A stretch of DNA of 59,694 nt from an uncultured Bacteroidales bacterium (GCA_902784675.1 CACZVR010000023.1:1-59694), one strand, 5' to 3'; positions 8,244-17,054 are shown, numbered from the stretch's first letter. Numbers and translations are program-made. Notes: a model not told the origin generated them from the letters alone.

Positions 8244-9323
8244 ATGAAGAAGTTTTTATATATCGCAGCAACCGCCTTGTTGCTGGCAAGCTGTACCGAG
8301 GACTTCAAGGACTGGGCCGAGCCCCAGAGCAATCCTCAGGGTGAAGTGATCTCCTTCGGCAACGGTTCGGTGGCTCCTGCTGGAGTGATTGACTTTGCTC
8401 AGGTGACCGAGGAGCGTGTCAAGGTGTGTGACATCACCGCTCCCTCCACCAGTGACACTACCTATTTCGCTGAATCCACGATTTACCTCAATGGTCAGCC
8501 TTTCGTGCTTGGTACTGACGGTACCGTTGATGCCAAGGAACTCGAGGCTTATGTGATTTCGCTCTATGGCAAGGCTCCCGAGCCTCGCGTTCTCACCGCT
8601 CAGGTTGAGTGGCTGATGACCAATGGCACGACGTCCACAAGAATCAAGAGCGACCCGTTTGAGATTACCGTGATTCCCGCTCCTGTCGCAGTTCCCGACT
8701 TGTGGTATCTGGTTGGCTCATGCATCGGTGACGGCTCATGGGGCAATGAACCCGCTAAAGTGGGCACCGCATTGATTCCCATGTACAGCCAGGCCGATGA
8801 TGACTTCATGGTATTGACCTATGTTGGTTACTTCCCCGCTGGCCAGGGCTTCAAGCTCATCCACCAGCCCGGCAATTGGGAAGAGCAATGGGGCATGAAG
8901 GACGGCGAATTCGTGAAGAACGACGGTGGCAGCAGCAACATCGAGGTGGCAGCCGACGGTTACTATCAGTTGACCTACGACATGAACACCGAGACGCTGA
9001 CCATGACGCCCTATGATGGCCTTGTGAATGTATACAACATCATGGGTATGCCTGGCGGCTATCAGGATTGGGATCCCGGAGCAACGCTCATGACTCCCAT
9101 GAACACTGTGGTCGAGAACCATGACTGGGTGAAGGATCTGACCTTCGAGGAGAATTCCGAGCTCAAGTTTGCTGCCAACGGTGGTTGGGATGTGAACTGG
9201 GGCAGCAACACCTTCCCTGTGGGTTCTGGTGTTGCTAACGGTGCGAACATCCCCGTTGATGCCGGCTCCTACAAGATTGTCTTCAACGACATCCTGGGCA
9301 AGTACTATTTCATCGCTCAATGA
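8244..9323 (+). CDS. SusF/SusE-like starch-binding surface lipoprotein
   Basis: This 359-residue lipoprotein has its signal ending LAS-C, followed by TEDFKD. After a short N-terminal domain, the region from about residue 152 has the same two modules as the preceding protein: DLWYLVGSCIGDGSWGN and YNIMGMPGGYQDWDPGATLM. It ends in an almost identical ANIPVDAGSYKIVFNDILG block. It is clearly a paralogue of the upstream gene through its C-terminal 200 residues, so starch binding is likely. It is shorter than B. thetaiotaomicron SusF (485 residues) and lacks a third module. It is the last gene before the terminator at 9345. Confidence 0.85.
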   Translation: MKKFLYIAATALLLASCTEDFKDWAEPQSNPQGEVISFGNGSVAPAGVIDFAQVTEERVKVCDITAPSTSDTTYFAESTIYLNGQPFVLGTDGTVDAKELEAYVISLYGKAPEPRVLTAQVEWLMTNGTTSTRIKSDPFEITVIPAPVAVPDLWYLVGSCIGDGSWGNEPAKVGTALIPMYSQADDDFMVLTYVGYFPAGQGFKLIHQPGNWEEQWGMKDGEFVKNDGGSSNIEVAADGYYQLTYDMNTETLTMTPYDGLVNVYNIMGMPGGYQDWDPGATLMTPMNTVVENHDWVKDLTFEENSELKFAANGGWDVNWGSNTFPVGSGVANGANIPVDAGSYKIVFNDILGKYYFIAQ

Positions 9324-9344
9324 TGAAAACTGATTGAACATATT

Positions 9345-9395
9345 GCGACGGGTTGCCCGCATCATCTGGGCAGGTAACCCGTCGCTCTTGTATTT
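9345..9395 (+). terminator. Terminator after the susCDEF-like operon
   Basis: GCGACGGGTT (9345-9354) pairs exactly with AACCCGTCGC (9376-9385), with an internal GCCC/GGGC pairing. A T-rich stretch (TCTTGTATTTT) follows. The next gene has no clear promoter, so some read-through is possible. Confidence 0.75.
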
Positions 9396-9429
9396 TAGAT
9401 TATTATTCTTTTTAATAACCAAAAACGAT

Positions 9430-10722
9430 ATGAAAAAATTATTTACGCTTTTTGCAATGACGATGATGCTCGCTTTCAGTTCGCAAGCGGCATACTACAT
9501 CGTGGGATCAGATCCCTTCGGTAACTGGAATCCTGGTGCTGGTGTCGAGATGCAGGCTCAGTCCAACGGTACTTACACCTACACGGCGACCATCTCGGGC
9601 ACGATTTGGTTCGTAATGGCCGACAATCTGGATCCTGACTGGGGTATTTTCAATCCCAATTACCGTATTGGTCCGCTGAACGGTGATGAGACCATCACTG
9701 TTGACCAGGGTTGGATTACTACCCAGAAGTCGGGCGGTGACAATGGCGCTTACAAGTTCACCGGTACAGGCTCAGAGTACAAGATCACCTTTAACCCCCA
9801 CATCTGGAAATTCAAGATTGAGGGTGACCAGGGTGACACCTCCATCAAGACCTACACCGTTGCCGGTACTCCTGCAAGCCTCTTTGGCACTGAGTGGGAC
9901 CCCCAAAACACTGATAATGACATGACTGCCTTGGGCAACGGTAAGTATGAGCTCCGCAAGTATGGTTGTGAGCTGGGTGGCGAAGTGGCCTTCAAGGTGG
10001 TTGGTAATCACGATTGGGGTAACGCTTGGCCCAGTGATAACTATGTCTGCCCTGTGCCCGAGAGTGGCATCTATGACGTAGTGTTCACCTTTGACTCAAT
10101 CACCAACGAGCCTGGTATCGAGTTGACCATGTCAGGCAGCATTGATGTCCGCACTGGTGATCTCTTCATCCTGGGTGAGGTGAACGGCAATGGTTGGGAT
10201 CCCAGTGTGGGCTATCCCATGCAGACCGCCGACGAGATCGTCTTCACTGCCGACATCGAGACCTATGGTGAGAACATCGACGAGAATGACGGTCTGGGCT
10301 ACAGCTTCTTCTCGTTTACCACCAAGTTGGGTGAGAACAGCGACGACTGGGGTGGCATCGGTGCCTTCCGCATCGGCGCCCTCGAGGACGGCTTCATGCT
10401 CACCGAGGACCTGTTCGGTGTTCCCGTGGGTATGGGCAACTTCGGTTCGACCGCGAGCTTCAGGGTTCCCGCTGGTTCCTATCAGCTGACCGTTAACCTT
10501 GATGAGAAGACCATGATCATCAACAAGGCCGGTGGCGTACAGCCTGTCGCTGGTGATGTGAATGGTGACGGCGAGGTGAACATCGGTGACCTGAATGCTG
10601 TTATCGCATTGATCCTGTCCAACAACTACACCGCTGCCGGCGATGTCAATAACGACGGCGAGGTGAACATCGGCGACATCAACGCCATCATCAACATCAT
10701 TCTTGCTAAGCCTGCCGAATGA
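9430..10722 (+). CDS. Secreted multi-domain protein, likely alpha-glucan binding, with dockerin-like C-terminus
   Basis: This 430-residue protein starts at 9430, because the signal peptide MKKLFTLFAMTMMLAFSSQA begins there and the frame upstream is not signal-like. There is no lipobox cysteine. Three beta-rich modules are visible: about 22-135 (YYIVGSDPFGNWNPGAG), about 140-235 (YTVAGTPASLFGTEWDP...FKVVGNHDWGNAWP, like the X25 module of amylopullulanases) and about 240-370 (DLFILGEVNGNGWDP). Two calcium-binding dockerin-like repeats end the protein (DVNGDGEVNIGDLNAVI, then DVNNDGEVNIGDINAII). No catalytic motif is seen. Position and the X25-like module suggest starch binding (inference). It follows the susCDEF terminator by about 35 bases. 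Confidence 0.7.
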   Translation: MKKLFTLFAMTMMLAFSSQAAYYIVGSDPFGNWNPGAGVEMQAQSNGTYTYTATISGTIWFVMADNLDPDWGIFNPNYRIGPLNGDETITVDQGWITTQKSGGDNGAYKFTGTGSEYKITFNPHIWKFKIEGDQGDTSIKTYTVAGTPASLFGTEWDPQNTDNDMTALGNGKYELRKYGCELGGEVAFKVVGNHDWGNAWPSDNYVCPVPESGIYDVVFTFDSITNEPGIELTMSGSIDVRTGDLFILGEVNGNGWDPSVGYPMQTADEIVFTADIETYGENIDENDGLGYSFFSFTTKLGENSDDWGGIGAFRIGALEDGFMLTEDLFGVPVGMGNFGSTASFRVPAGSYQLTVNLDEKTMIINKAGGVQPVAGDVNGDGEVNIGDLNAVIALILSNNYTAAGDVNNDGEVNIGDINAIINIILAKPAE

Positions 10723-10750
10723 GTTGATTGATCAATTCTGACCTTTTCAA

Positions 10751-10786
10751 GGGGATGTGTCATCACGATGGCGCATCCCCGTTTTC
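10751..10786 (+). terminator. Terminator after the secreted dockerin-type protein
   Basis: GGGGATGTG (10751-10759) pairs with CGCATCCCC (10772-10780), with one G-T pair, followed by GTTTTC. Confidence 0.75.
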
Positions 10787-10823
10787 TTGATCGATAGAAC
10801 CGAAATCACCGTTGTGGCGGCCT

Positions 10824-10835
10824 GCAAACGATTGC
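10824..10835. promoter_or_regulatory. LacI-type operator upstream of the alpha-amylase
   Basis: GCAAACGATTGC is identical to the operator at 1853-1864, extended by matching flanks to TGCAAACGATTGCAT. Its centre is 63.5 bases upstream of the amylase -7 box. Confidence 0.75.
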
Positions 10836-10871
10836 ATATTGATTTTTTTCAACAAAAAAATGCCCTTAGAC

Positions 10872-10900
10872 TTTGGTTTGCAGATAATTTGCTATATTTG
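10872..10900 (+). promoter_or_regulatory. Alpha-amylase promoter
   Basis: The -7 box TATATTTG is at 10893-10900. Two TTTG copies at 10872-10875 and 10877-10880 are possible -33 boxes; the first gives a 17-base spacer. The leader to the ATG at 10950 is about 45 bases. Confidence 0.6.
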
Positions 10901-10949
10901 TAGTTTAGATATTTACAACAAGAGATAACCACTAAAACCATATTGAGCA

Positions 10950-13007
10950 ATGAAAAAGATTTTTACTACTGCACTGGTTGCAATGTTGCCGCTGTTGATG
11001 CTGGCACAAGGATGGCCCAATCGCTATGAGGGCGTGATGTTGCAGGGCTTCTATTGGGACTCGTTCAGCGACACTCGTTGGACGAAACTTGAGGCGCAGG
11101 CCGATGAGCTCGCCGAGTTCTTCAAGCTGGTATGGATTCCGCAGAGTGCCTCGACCGGCGGCACCTCGATGGGCTATGACGACTTGTACTGGTTCTCGAA
11201 CTATAACAGCTCGTTCGGCACCGAGACGCAGTTACGCTCGATGATCAACACGTTTAAGGACAAGGGCATCGGCACGATTGCCGACGTGGTTGTCAACCAC
11301 CGCAAGAGCAACAGCGGTTGGTTCGGCTTCCCCACCGAGGTCTATAAAGGTGTGACCTACTCGATGTCATCGACCGACGTCTGCTCGACCGACGACGGAG
11401 GCAAGGCGCTGGCCGAGGCCAACCGTCTGGGTCTGCAATTGGGTAACCCCGACACGGGTGAGGACTGGGACGGAATGCGTGACCTGGACCACAAGAGCGC
11501 TAATGTGCAGCGCTGTGTCAAGGCCTATCTGGATTTCCTGCTCAAAAATCTGGGCTATACCGGTTTCCGCTACGATATGACCAAGGGCTATGCCGCCTCT
11601 TACACCGGCATGTATAACTCAGACGCGCAAGTCGAGTACTCGGTGGGTGAGTATTGGGACGGTTATCTGCCGGCCGTGAAGAACTGGATTGACGGCACCA
11701 AGGTGGATGGCGTGGTGCAGAGCGCCGCGTTCGACTTCCCGTTCCGCTACACCATCCGCGATGCGGTCAACAATAACAAATGGACCAATCTGGCCGGTAG
11801 CGGCAAGGGCCTGTGCATGGAGACCAACTACAAGCGCTATGCGGTGACCTTCGTCGAGAACCATGACACGGAGTACCGCAGTGCCAGCGCTCCTCAAGAC
11901 CCCATCTTGAGGAACATCGAGGCGGCCAATGCCTATCTGCTGTGTATGCCCGGCACGCCTTGCATCTTCTTGAAGCACTGGATCAGCTACAAGGAGGCCA
12001 TCAAGCAGATGATTTATGCCCGCCAGCTGGCAGAAATCACCAATACAAGCACAACCAATAACATGGCCAACAGTCAGGGCAGTAATTATTACGTGCAGCG
12101 CACTGTGGGCAACCGTGGCGCAGTCCTTGTTGCCATGGGTGGCACTGCCTACACGATACCCGCTTCCTATGTCATGGTGGTCAGCGGCACCAACTACCGC
12201 ATCGCCTTGAGCAAGACTACCGAGACCGCTTGGGCGAGCAAGCCCAGCGGCGAGTATGAGGGCGCATTTGACGTGACGCTCACCGCCGTGAGCCAGACCG
12301 ATGGCGCTCAGCTCGTCTATACCCTCGACGGCAGCGAACCCACCGCCAGCAACGGCACCAAGGTGGCCGACGGCGCCACCATCAACATCAACGGCACCAA
12401 GACCCTCAAGGTGGGTCTGCTGATTGGCGGCAACGTGAGCGGTGTCATCACCCGCAAATATGTTGTTGACACGTCGGTGTTCGAGCCCTATGAGATCACC
12501 GTCTTCCTGAAAGACCCGACTGTTGCTCCCAACAACTGGAGCACTGTTAACTACTACACCTGGGACAGCGGCAACGTGCAGCACAACGGCAACTGGCCCG
12601 GTGAGAAGATTACCGACACCCAGGTGGTGAACGGCGTCAAGTTCTACTACAAGAAGTACATGATCACTTCCAAGGATTTCTACATGAACTTTGTGTTCAA
12701 CCAGGGTCCCAGCAATGTGCAGACCGTTGACGTGACCGACGTGAAGACAACCTCATTCTTTGAGGTGACGACCCAGACCAACAAATATGAAGTTGCCGAT
12801 GTGACTGACATCTACCTGCCCTATCTGGATGGTGGTATCACGGGCGACGTGAACGGCGACGGCGAGGTGAACATCGGTGACTTGAATGCGGTAATCACCA
12901 TGATTCTGTCCAACAGCTCGGAGGCTGCCGGCGACGTGAACGATGACGGCGAGGTGAACATTGGTGATGTGAATGCGATTATCGGCATCATCTTGTCAGC
13001 TAATTAA
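10950..13007 (+). CDS. Secreted GH13 alpha-amylase with starch-binding and dockerin-like modules
   Basis: This 685-residue enzyme would hydrolyse internal alpha-1,4 bonds of starch outside the cell. The signal peptide ends near MLAQ-G and has no lipobox, unlike the surface lipoprotein SusG. The GH13 triad is visible: Asp 209 in GFRYDMTKG, Glu 234 in SVGEYWDG and Asp 306 in VENHDTEYR. After the barrel come a chitobiase-C-terminal-like module (about 430-505, VYTLDGSEPTASNG), a CBM26-like starch-binding module (about 510-620, YYTWDSGNVQHNGNWPG) and two dockerin-like repeats (about 632-685). It has its own promoter and LacI-type operator. The galactanase gene starts 15 bases after its stop. Confidence 0.93.
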   Translation: MKKIFTTALVAMLPLLMLAQGWPNRYEGVMLQGFYWDSFSDTRWTKLEAQADELAEFFKLVWIPQSASTGGTSMGYDDLYWFSNYNSSFGTETQLRSMINTFKDKGIGTIADVVVNHRKSNSGWFGFPTEVYKGVTYSMSSTDVCSTDDGGKALAEANRLGLQLGNPDTGEDWDGMRDLDHKSANVQRCVKAYLDFLLKNLGYTGFRYDMTKGYAASYTGMYNSDAQVEYSVGEYWDGYLPAVKNWIDGTKVDGVVQSAAFDFPFRYTIRDAVNNNKWTNLAGSGKGLCMETNYKRYAVTFVENHDTEYRSASAPQDPILRNIEAANAYLLCMPGTPCIFLKHWISYKEAIKQMIYARQLAEITNTSTTNNMANSQGSNYYVQRTVGNRGAVLVAMGGTAYTIPASYVMVVSGTNYRIALSKTTETAWASKPSGEYEGAFDVTLTAVSQTDGAQLVYTLDGSEPTASNGTKVADGATININGTKTLKVGLLIGGNVSGVITRKYVVDTSVFEPYEITVFLKDPTVAPNNWSTVNYYTWDSGNVQHNGNWPGEKITDTQVVNGVKFYYKKYMITSKDFYMNFVFNQGPSNVQTVDVTDVKTTSFFEVTTQTNKYEVADVTDIYLPYLDGGITGDVNGDGEVNIGDLNAVITMILSNSSEAAGDVNDDGEVNIGDVNAIIGIILSAN

Positions 13008-13022
13008 TTCAACCGCTCAATC

Positions 13023-14381
13023 ATGATGAACACAAGCCGGATTATAGCGCTGTTGGCGCTGATATTGACCAGCCTCACCATTCATGCTGCCGTGAAGGGC
13101 GACGTGAACGGTGACGGCGAGGTGAATATCGGTGATCTGAACAGCATCATTACGGTGATTCTGGAAAATCGCGATGACCCCGCTGCCGATGTGAACGGCG
13201 ACGGTGAGGTGAACATCGGTGACGTGAATGCCGAGATTGCATTGATTCTGGGCGGAGGCGAGCCCGAGCCTTATGACGGACCCATCGTGGGCGGTGACAT
13301 CTCGATGCTGACCAAGTATGAGACCCACCAGCGCTGGGCGTTGCGCTATGGCATCACCACCGCGCATTACTATGACATGAACGGTCAGGTCATTGACGAT
13401 GTCATCACCTGGACCAAGCAGCAGGGATGGAATGCGGCACGCGTGCGCCTGTTTGTGAATCCCGCCAATGCGTCGGCCGAGGACAGGGGCCAGGGCGTGA
13501 TCCAGAACCTCGACACGGTCAAGGTGCTGGGTGCGCGCATCAAGGCAGCCGGCATGCAGTTCATGCTCGACTTCCACTACAGCGACAGCTGGGCCGACCC
13601 CGTCAAGCAGTACACACCTGCCGAGTGGGCCGATTTGGACGACGAGGCATTGGTGAACAAGGTCTATGAGTACACCCGTGATTGCCTGCGTGCCCTCAAG
13701 GCTGCTGGGGCTACCCCCGACTATATCCAGACGGGCAACGAGATCAGCTACGGCATGCTGTGGGGACCTGTGGGAACACCGACCGCCCAGCTCAAGAAGT
13801 GCTACATGGGTGATGAGGCCAATTGGGGTCGTTTTACTGATTTGCTCAAGGCTGCAGGCCGTGCATGCCGTGAGGAGTGCCCGAATGCTAAAATCATCCT
13901 GCACACCGAGCGTGTCGCCAAGACCAGCATCTTGGTCAACTTCTACAACCAGATGCGCAACAAGCAAGTGGACTATGACATCATCGGCTTGAGTTATTAT
14001 CCTTACTACCATGGCAACCTGTCAACGCTTGCCGTCGCATTGGTCAACATGAGGAATTCGTTCCAGGATAAGGATGTCATGATAGTGGAAACGGGCTACA
14101 GCTACAAGTACAAGGTGGGCGACCAGGATTTTTCCTCGATCTGGCCGCTGACCTATGCGGGGCAGAAACAGTTCACTGTCGATTTGATGAACGAGCTCAA
14201 GAACTACCCCCAGGTAAAAGGACTCATGTGGTGGTTCCCCGAGGCTAACGAGTATGGCTTGGGCGGCAGCTATTGGAACCAATTGCACGTCAATGACCAG
14301 TGGTATAATGCCGGCCTGTGGGACCATGCCACTGGACGGGCGACACCGGCCCTGTACGAACTCAAGAACTTTGTGGAGTAA
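13023..14381 (+). CDS. GH53 endo-beta-1,4-galactanase with N-terminal dockerin-like repeats
   Basis: This 452-residue secreted enzyme of family GH53 hydrolyses beta-1,4-galactan side chains of pectin. A signal peptide (about 1-21) is followed directly by two dockerin-like repeats (about 25-75), then the catalytic barrel from GGDISMLTKYE. It has FMLDFHYSDSWADP, the acid/base Glu in TGNEISYGMLWG and the nucleophile Glu in MIVETGYSY. The length fits GH53 plus the extra module. It starts 15 bases after the amylase stop, so it should share the amylase promoter. A galactanase in a starch cassette is a substrate mismatch. It is not lipidated. Confidence 0.92.
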   Translation: MMNTSRIIALLALILTSLTIHAAVKGDVNGDGEVNIGDLNSIITVILENRDDPAADVNGDGEVNIGDVNAEIALILGGGEPEPYDGPIVGGDISMLTKYETHQRWALRYGITTAHYYDMNGQVIDDVITWTKQQGWNAARVRLFVNPANASAEDRGQGVIQNLDTVKVLGARIKAAGMQFMLDFHYSDSWADPVKQYTPAEWADLDDEALVNKVYEYTRDCLRALKAAGATPDYIQTGNEISYGMLWGPVGTPTAQLKKCYMGDEANWGRFTDLLKAAGRACREECPNAKIILHTERVAKTSILVNFYNQMRNKQVDYDIIGLSYYPYYHGNLSTLAVALVNMRNSFQDKDVMIVETGYSYKYKVGDQDFSSIWPLTYAGQKQFTVDLMNELKNYPQVKGLMWWFPEANEYGLGGSYWNQLHVNDQWYNAGLWDHATGRATPALYELKNFVE

Positions 14382-14398
14382 GGCTGGGTGAAACGAAA

Positions 14399-14438
14399 AC
14401 AGGAGGATGCGCCGATGTTCATCCTCCTGTTGTTATTT
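14399..14438. terminator. Terminator between galactanase and methyltransferase genes
   Basis: ACAGGAGGATG (14399-14409) is the exact reverse complement of 14420-14430, followed by TGTTATTTTA. It lies between convergent genes and may serve both, since A-rich sequence also precedes it. Confidence 0.8.
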
Positions 14439-14451
14439 TAAAAAACCAAGT

Positions 14452-15081
14452 TCACTTGGGCTTGCGGGCTGTGATGCAGATGAAGTGGCGCGACTCGTCG
14501 TGCCGTGAATTGATGTCGGTAAATCCCAATTCTTTGAGGGGCTCTGTGATTTCATCAATGGTGTAAACCAGCATTCCCACAGCATGCTCCATCTTCCTGC
14601 AATTCGGGTCAAGGCCATCCATCTCGTTGGCAATCACGCAGATGCCACCCGGCTTGAGCACCCTGAAAATCTCTGCCAGACCTTCCTCGAGGATGGGCCA
14701 GAAATACACGGTCTCGAATGCGGTAACCAAGTCAAATGAGTCCTTGGCGCATTGTAGCTGATTGATGTTGCCGCCGATGAGATAACACTTCTTGTCAACT
14801 ATCTCGCGATAGTTGAGTTCGTGGGTGACCTCCAGCGCCAGTTTGGAACGGTCCATGCCGGTGACCTTGCCGTTAGGGCAACGCTTGAGCAGTCGGGCGA
14901 TATTGGCTCCGCCACCGCAGCCCACGTCGAGCACGTTGGCATCCTCGCCGATTTGCAGTTCATCTAACACCCAATTGGGGAGCGCCTCATGTTTCTTGCC
15001 GTTCATGGCCTTCAAGGCCAGCTTGCCCCAAAAACCTCTGGGGTGACTTGCTCGCAGGTAATATCTGATGAGGTTTGCCAT
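14452..15081 (-). CDS. Class I SAM-dependent methyltransferase
   Basis: This 209-residue protein has the Rossmann-fold methyltransferase motifs: motif I VLDVGCGGGANIARLL near residue 52, the acidic residue after strand 2 (VTGMDRSKLA) and FRVLKPGGICVIANE near 140. It belongs with the small UbiE-like methyltransferases, but no feature shows the substrate. It lies 49 bases downstream of the neopullulanase on the same strand and could be co-transcribed with it. There is no signal peptide, so it acts in the cytoplasm. Confidence 0.85.
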   Translation of the reverse strand: MANLIRYYLRASHPRGFWGKLALKAMNGKKHEALPNWVLDELQIGEDANVLDVGCGGGANIARLLKRCPNGKVTGMDRSKLALEVTHELNYREIVDKKCYLIGGNINQLQCAKDSFDLVTAFETVYFWPILEEGLAEIFRVLKPGGICVIANEMDGLDPNCRKMEHAVGMLVYTIDEITEPLKELGFTDINSRHDESRHFICITARKPK

Positions 15082-15130
15082 GTTGTAGTCTTCTCTAAGG
15101 AGTGATTGATTTGGCTTGAGTTCTCGCGAA

Positions 15131-16996
15131 TCAGAATTCCAGGACGAGAGTACCGCGCGAGGGCAGGGTCAGTATGCCGCCGGTGAGGCTGACGCTCTGG
15201 CCGGTGGGCACATCGCGGGCGATGGTGGCATTGTCGAACACCTCTTTATAACGGTCCAATTTCATCTGCCGCTCTTGCGTGGTGCCGTTAATGATGGTCA
15301 CGGCATGGCGGCCCTTGTGGGTGCGCGCGATGACATAGATGCCGTTCACCGGGATGAACTGGGTCATTTTTCCCTTGATGATGACATCGTTATTCTGTCG
15401 CCAGTGCAACAGTGCACTCAGCCAGTTGAACATATCGTTTTGGGCAGGAGTGCGGCCTTCGGCAGTGAAGGCATTCTGCTTGTCGCCGGGGAAACCGCCC
15501 GGGAAGTCCTTGCGCACGTTGCCGTCGGTCACCTCCTTGGTGCCGTTCATGAGCACTTCGGTGCCGTAGTACAACTGCGGGATGCGATTGATGGTCAACA
15601 GCAGGGCAAGCGCTTGCTTCAAAGCGGGAGCATCTTGTCCGTTGCGCAGGAAGCGGTCGGTGTCATGATTCTCGATGAAGGCCATCACGCTCGACGGGTT
15701 GGGGTAGAGGTAGTCGTGGCACAAGCTGTTATACACGCGGTTGTATCCGTGCCACCATCCGTCGGTCTCCTCGTGCTTGGCGCTGTCCACTTTCTCATAG
15801 AAGGAGAAGTCCATCACCGTGGGCAGGTAGCTCTCGGGTTTGCCCATCTTGTTGCCCTTTTGCCAGGCAGCGGTATAGGCAGGATTCTCCACCCAGGTCT
15901 CGCCCACAACGTTGAAGTTGGGATACTCGTCGTTGAGCACTTTCATCCAGCGCGCCATAGCGTCGGCGTAGGCATAGGGATAGGTGTCCATGCGGATGCC
16001 GTCGATGCCCACGGTCTCGATCCACCACACGCTGTTCTGGATCAGGTAGTTCATCACATGCACGTTGTGGTGATTCAGGTCGGGCATGGTGCGCACAAAC
16101 CAGCCCTCCACAGTCTCCTTGAGGTCCACCTCGCTGGCATAGGGGTCCATGACGGGTGTGAGTTTGTAGCTGGTCTGCAGGTAGTTGTTCTCGTAGTCGG
16201 GCTGGTTGAACCAGTCACGGGTGGGCATATCCTTCAACCAGGGATGATGGCTGCCGCAGTGATTGAAAATCATGTCCATCACCACCTTGAGGCCGCGGCT
16301 GTGTGCCTCGTCACACAGGCGACGATACTCCTCGTTGGTGCCAAAGCGCGGATCCACCTTGTAGTAATTGGTCGTGGCATAGCCGTGATAAGTCGAGTGA
16401 TTGTGGCCATCGGGTGAGTTGTTCTCCAGCACGGGGGTGAACCACAGGGCTGTCACGCCCAGTTGGGTGAAGTAATCCAGGTGCTGGCGAATGCCCTCGA
16501 TGTCGCCGCCGTGTCGCAGGCTGGGCTGCGTACGGTCATTCTTGTAGGCCTCCATGCCCGCAATCTGGTTGTTGGCGGGGTTGCCATCGGCAAAGCGGTC
16601 GGGCATGAGCATGTAGAGAACGTCGGCATTGGTGAAGCCGCGGCGCTCACTGCCGCGTTTTTCGCGAGCCTTGAGCTGATATTTCACCACCTTCTTGTTG
16701 CGGCCTTGCTGGAACTTGAGTTCCATCGTGCCGGGCTGGGCATTGCGGGTGTCGAAATACACGAGCAGATAGTTGGGCGAGTCCACCCTCACCACGCTGT
16801 CGATGGTCACACCGGGATATCCGGTGGTCACCTCGGCGCTACCGATACCCTCGCCATACACCATCAGCTGCACACTGGGAATGGTGTTGATGCCCACAAA
16901 CCAGTCGGTGGGCTCGATGCGGTCAACGTTGACTTTGGCAGCCTGAGCCGTAAACACGCTCATCGCCACAGCAAGCATAAAAAATATCTTCTTCAT
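15131..16996 (-). CDS. susA: SusA-type periplasmic neopullulanase/cyclomaltodextrinase (GH13)
   Basis: This 621-residue GH13 enzyme cuts imported maltooligosaccharides in the periplasm. I start it at 16996 (MKKIFFMLAVAMSVFTAQA), because the 23 codons upstream cross the promoter at 17023-17054. An N-terminal cyclomaltodextrinase-type domain (about 20-110) precedes the barrel, which opens VLYMLMPDRFADGNPANNQI. The triad is Asp 337 (DGIRMDTYPYAY), Glu 366 (VVGETWVEN) and Asp 445 (FIENHDTDRF). A short C-terminal domain ends in GTLVLEF. In B. thetaiotaomicron susA sits beside susB and susC; here it faces the susC block from the opposite strand. Confidence 0.92.
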   Translation of the reverse strand: MKKIFFMLAVAMSVFTAQAAKVNVDRIEPTDWFVGINTIPSVQLMVYGEGIGSAEVTTGYPGVTIDSVVRVDSPNYLLVYFDTRNAQPGTMELKFQQGRNKKVVKYQLKAREKRGSERRGFTNADVLYMLMPDRFADGNPANNQIAGMEAYKNDRTQPSLRHGGDIEGIRQHLDYFTQLGVTALWFTPVLENNSPDGHNHSTYHGYATTNYYKVDPRFGTNEEYRRLCDEAHSRGLKVVMDMIFNHCGSHHPWLKDMPTRDWFNQPDYENNYLQTSYKLTPVMDPYASEVDLKETVEGWFVRTMPDLNHHNVHVMNYLIQNSVWWIETVGIDGIRMDTYPYAYADAMARWMKVLNDEYPNFNVVGETWVENPAYTAAWQKGNKMGKPESYLPTVMDFSFYEKVDSAKHEETDGWWHGYNRVYNSLCHDYLYPNPSSVMAFIENHDTDRFLRNGQDAPALKQALALLLTINRIPQLYYGTEVLMNGTKEVTDGNVRKDFPGGFPGDKQNAFTAEGRTPAQNDMFNWLSALLHWRQNNDVIIKGKMTQFIPVNGIYVIARTHKGRHAVTIINGTTQERQMKLDRYKEVFDNATIARDVPTGQSVSLTGGILTLPSRGTLVLEF

Positions 16997-17022
16997 TTTG
17001 GTTATTGGTTTTATTCTATCTG

Positions 17023-17054
17023 CAAATATAGCACATTTCGCTCTCCCCACCAAA
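17023..17054 (-). promoter_or_regulatory. susA promoter
   Basis: On the minus strand the -7 box TATATTTG occupies 17030-17023 and the -33 TTTG occupies 17054-17051, with a 20-base spacer. A degenerate LacI-like half-site centred near 17087 is too weak to call an operator. Confidence 0.7.
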
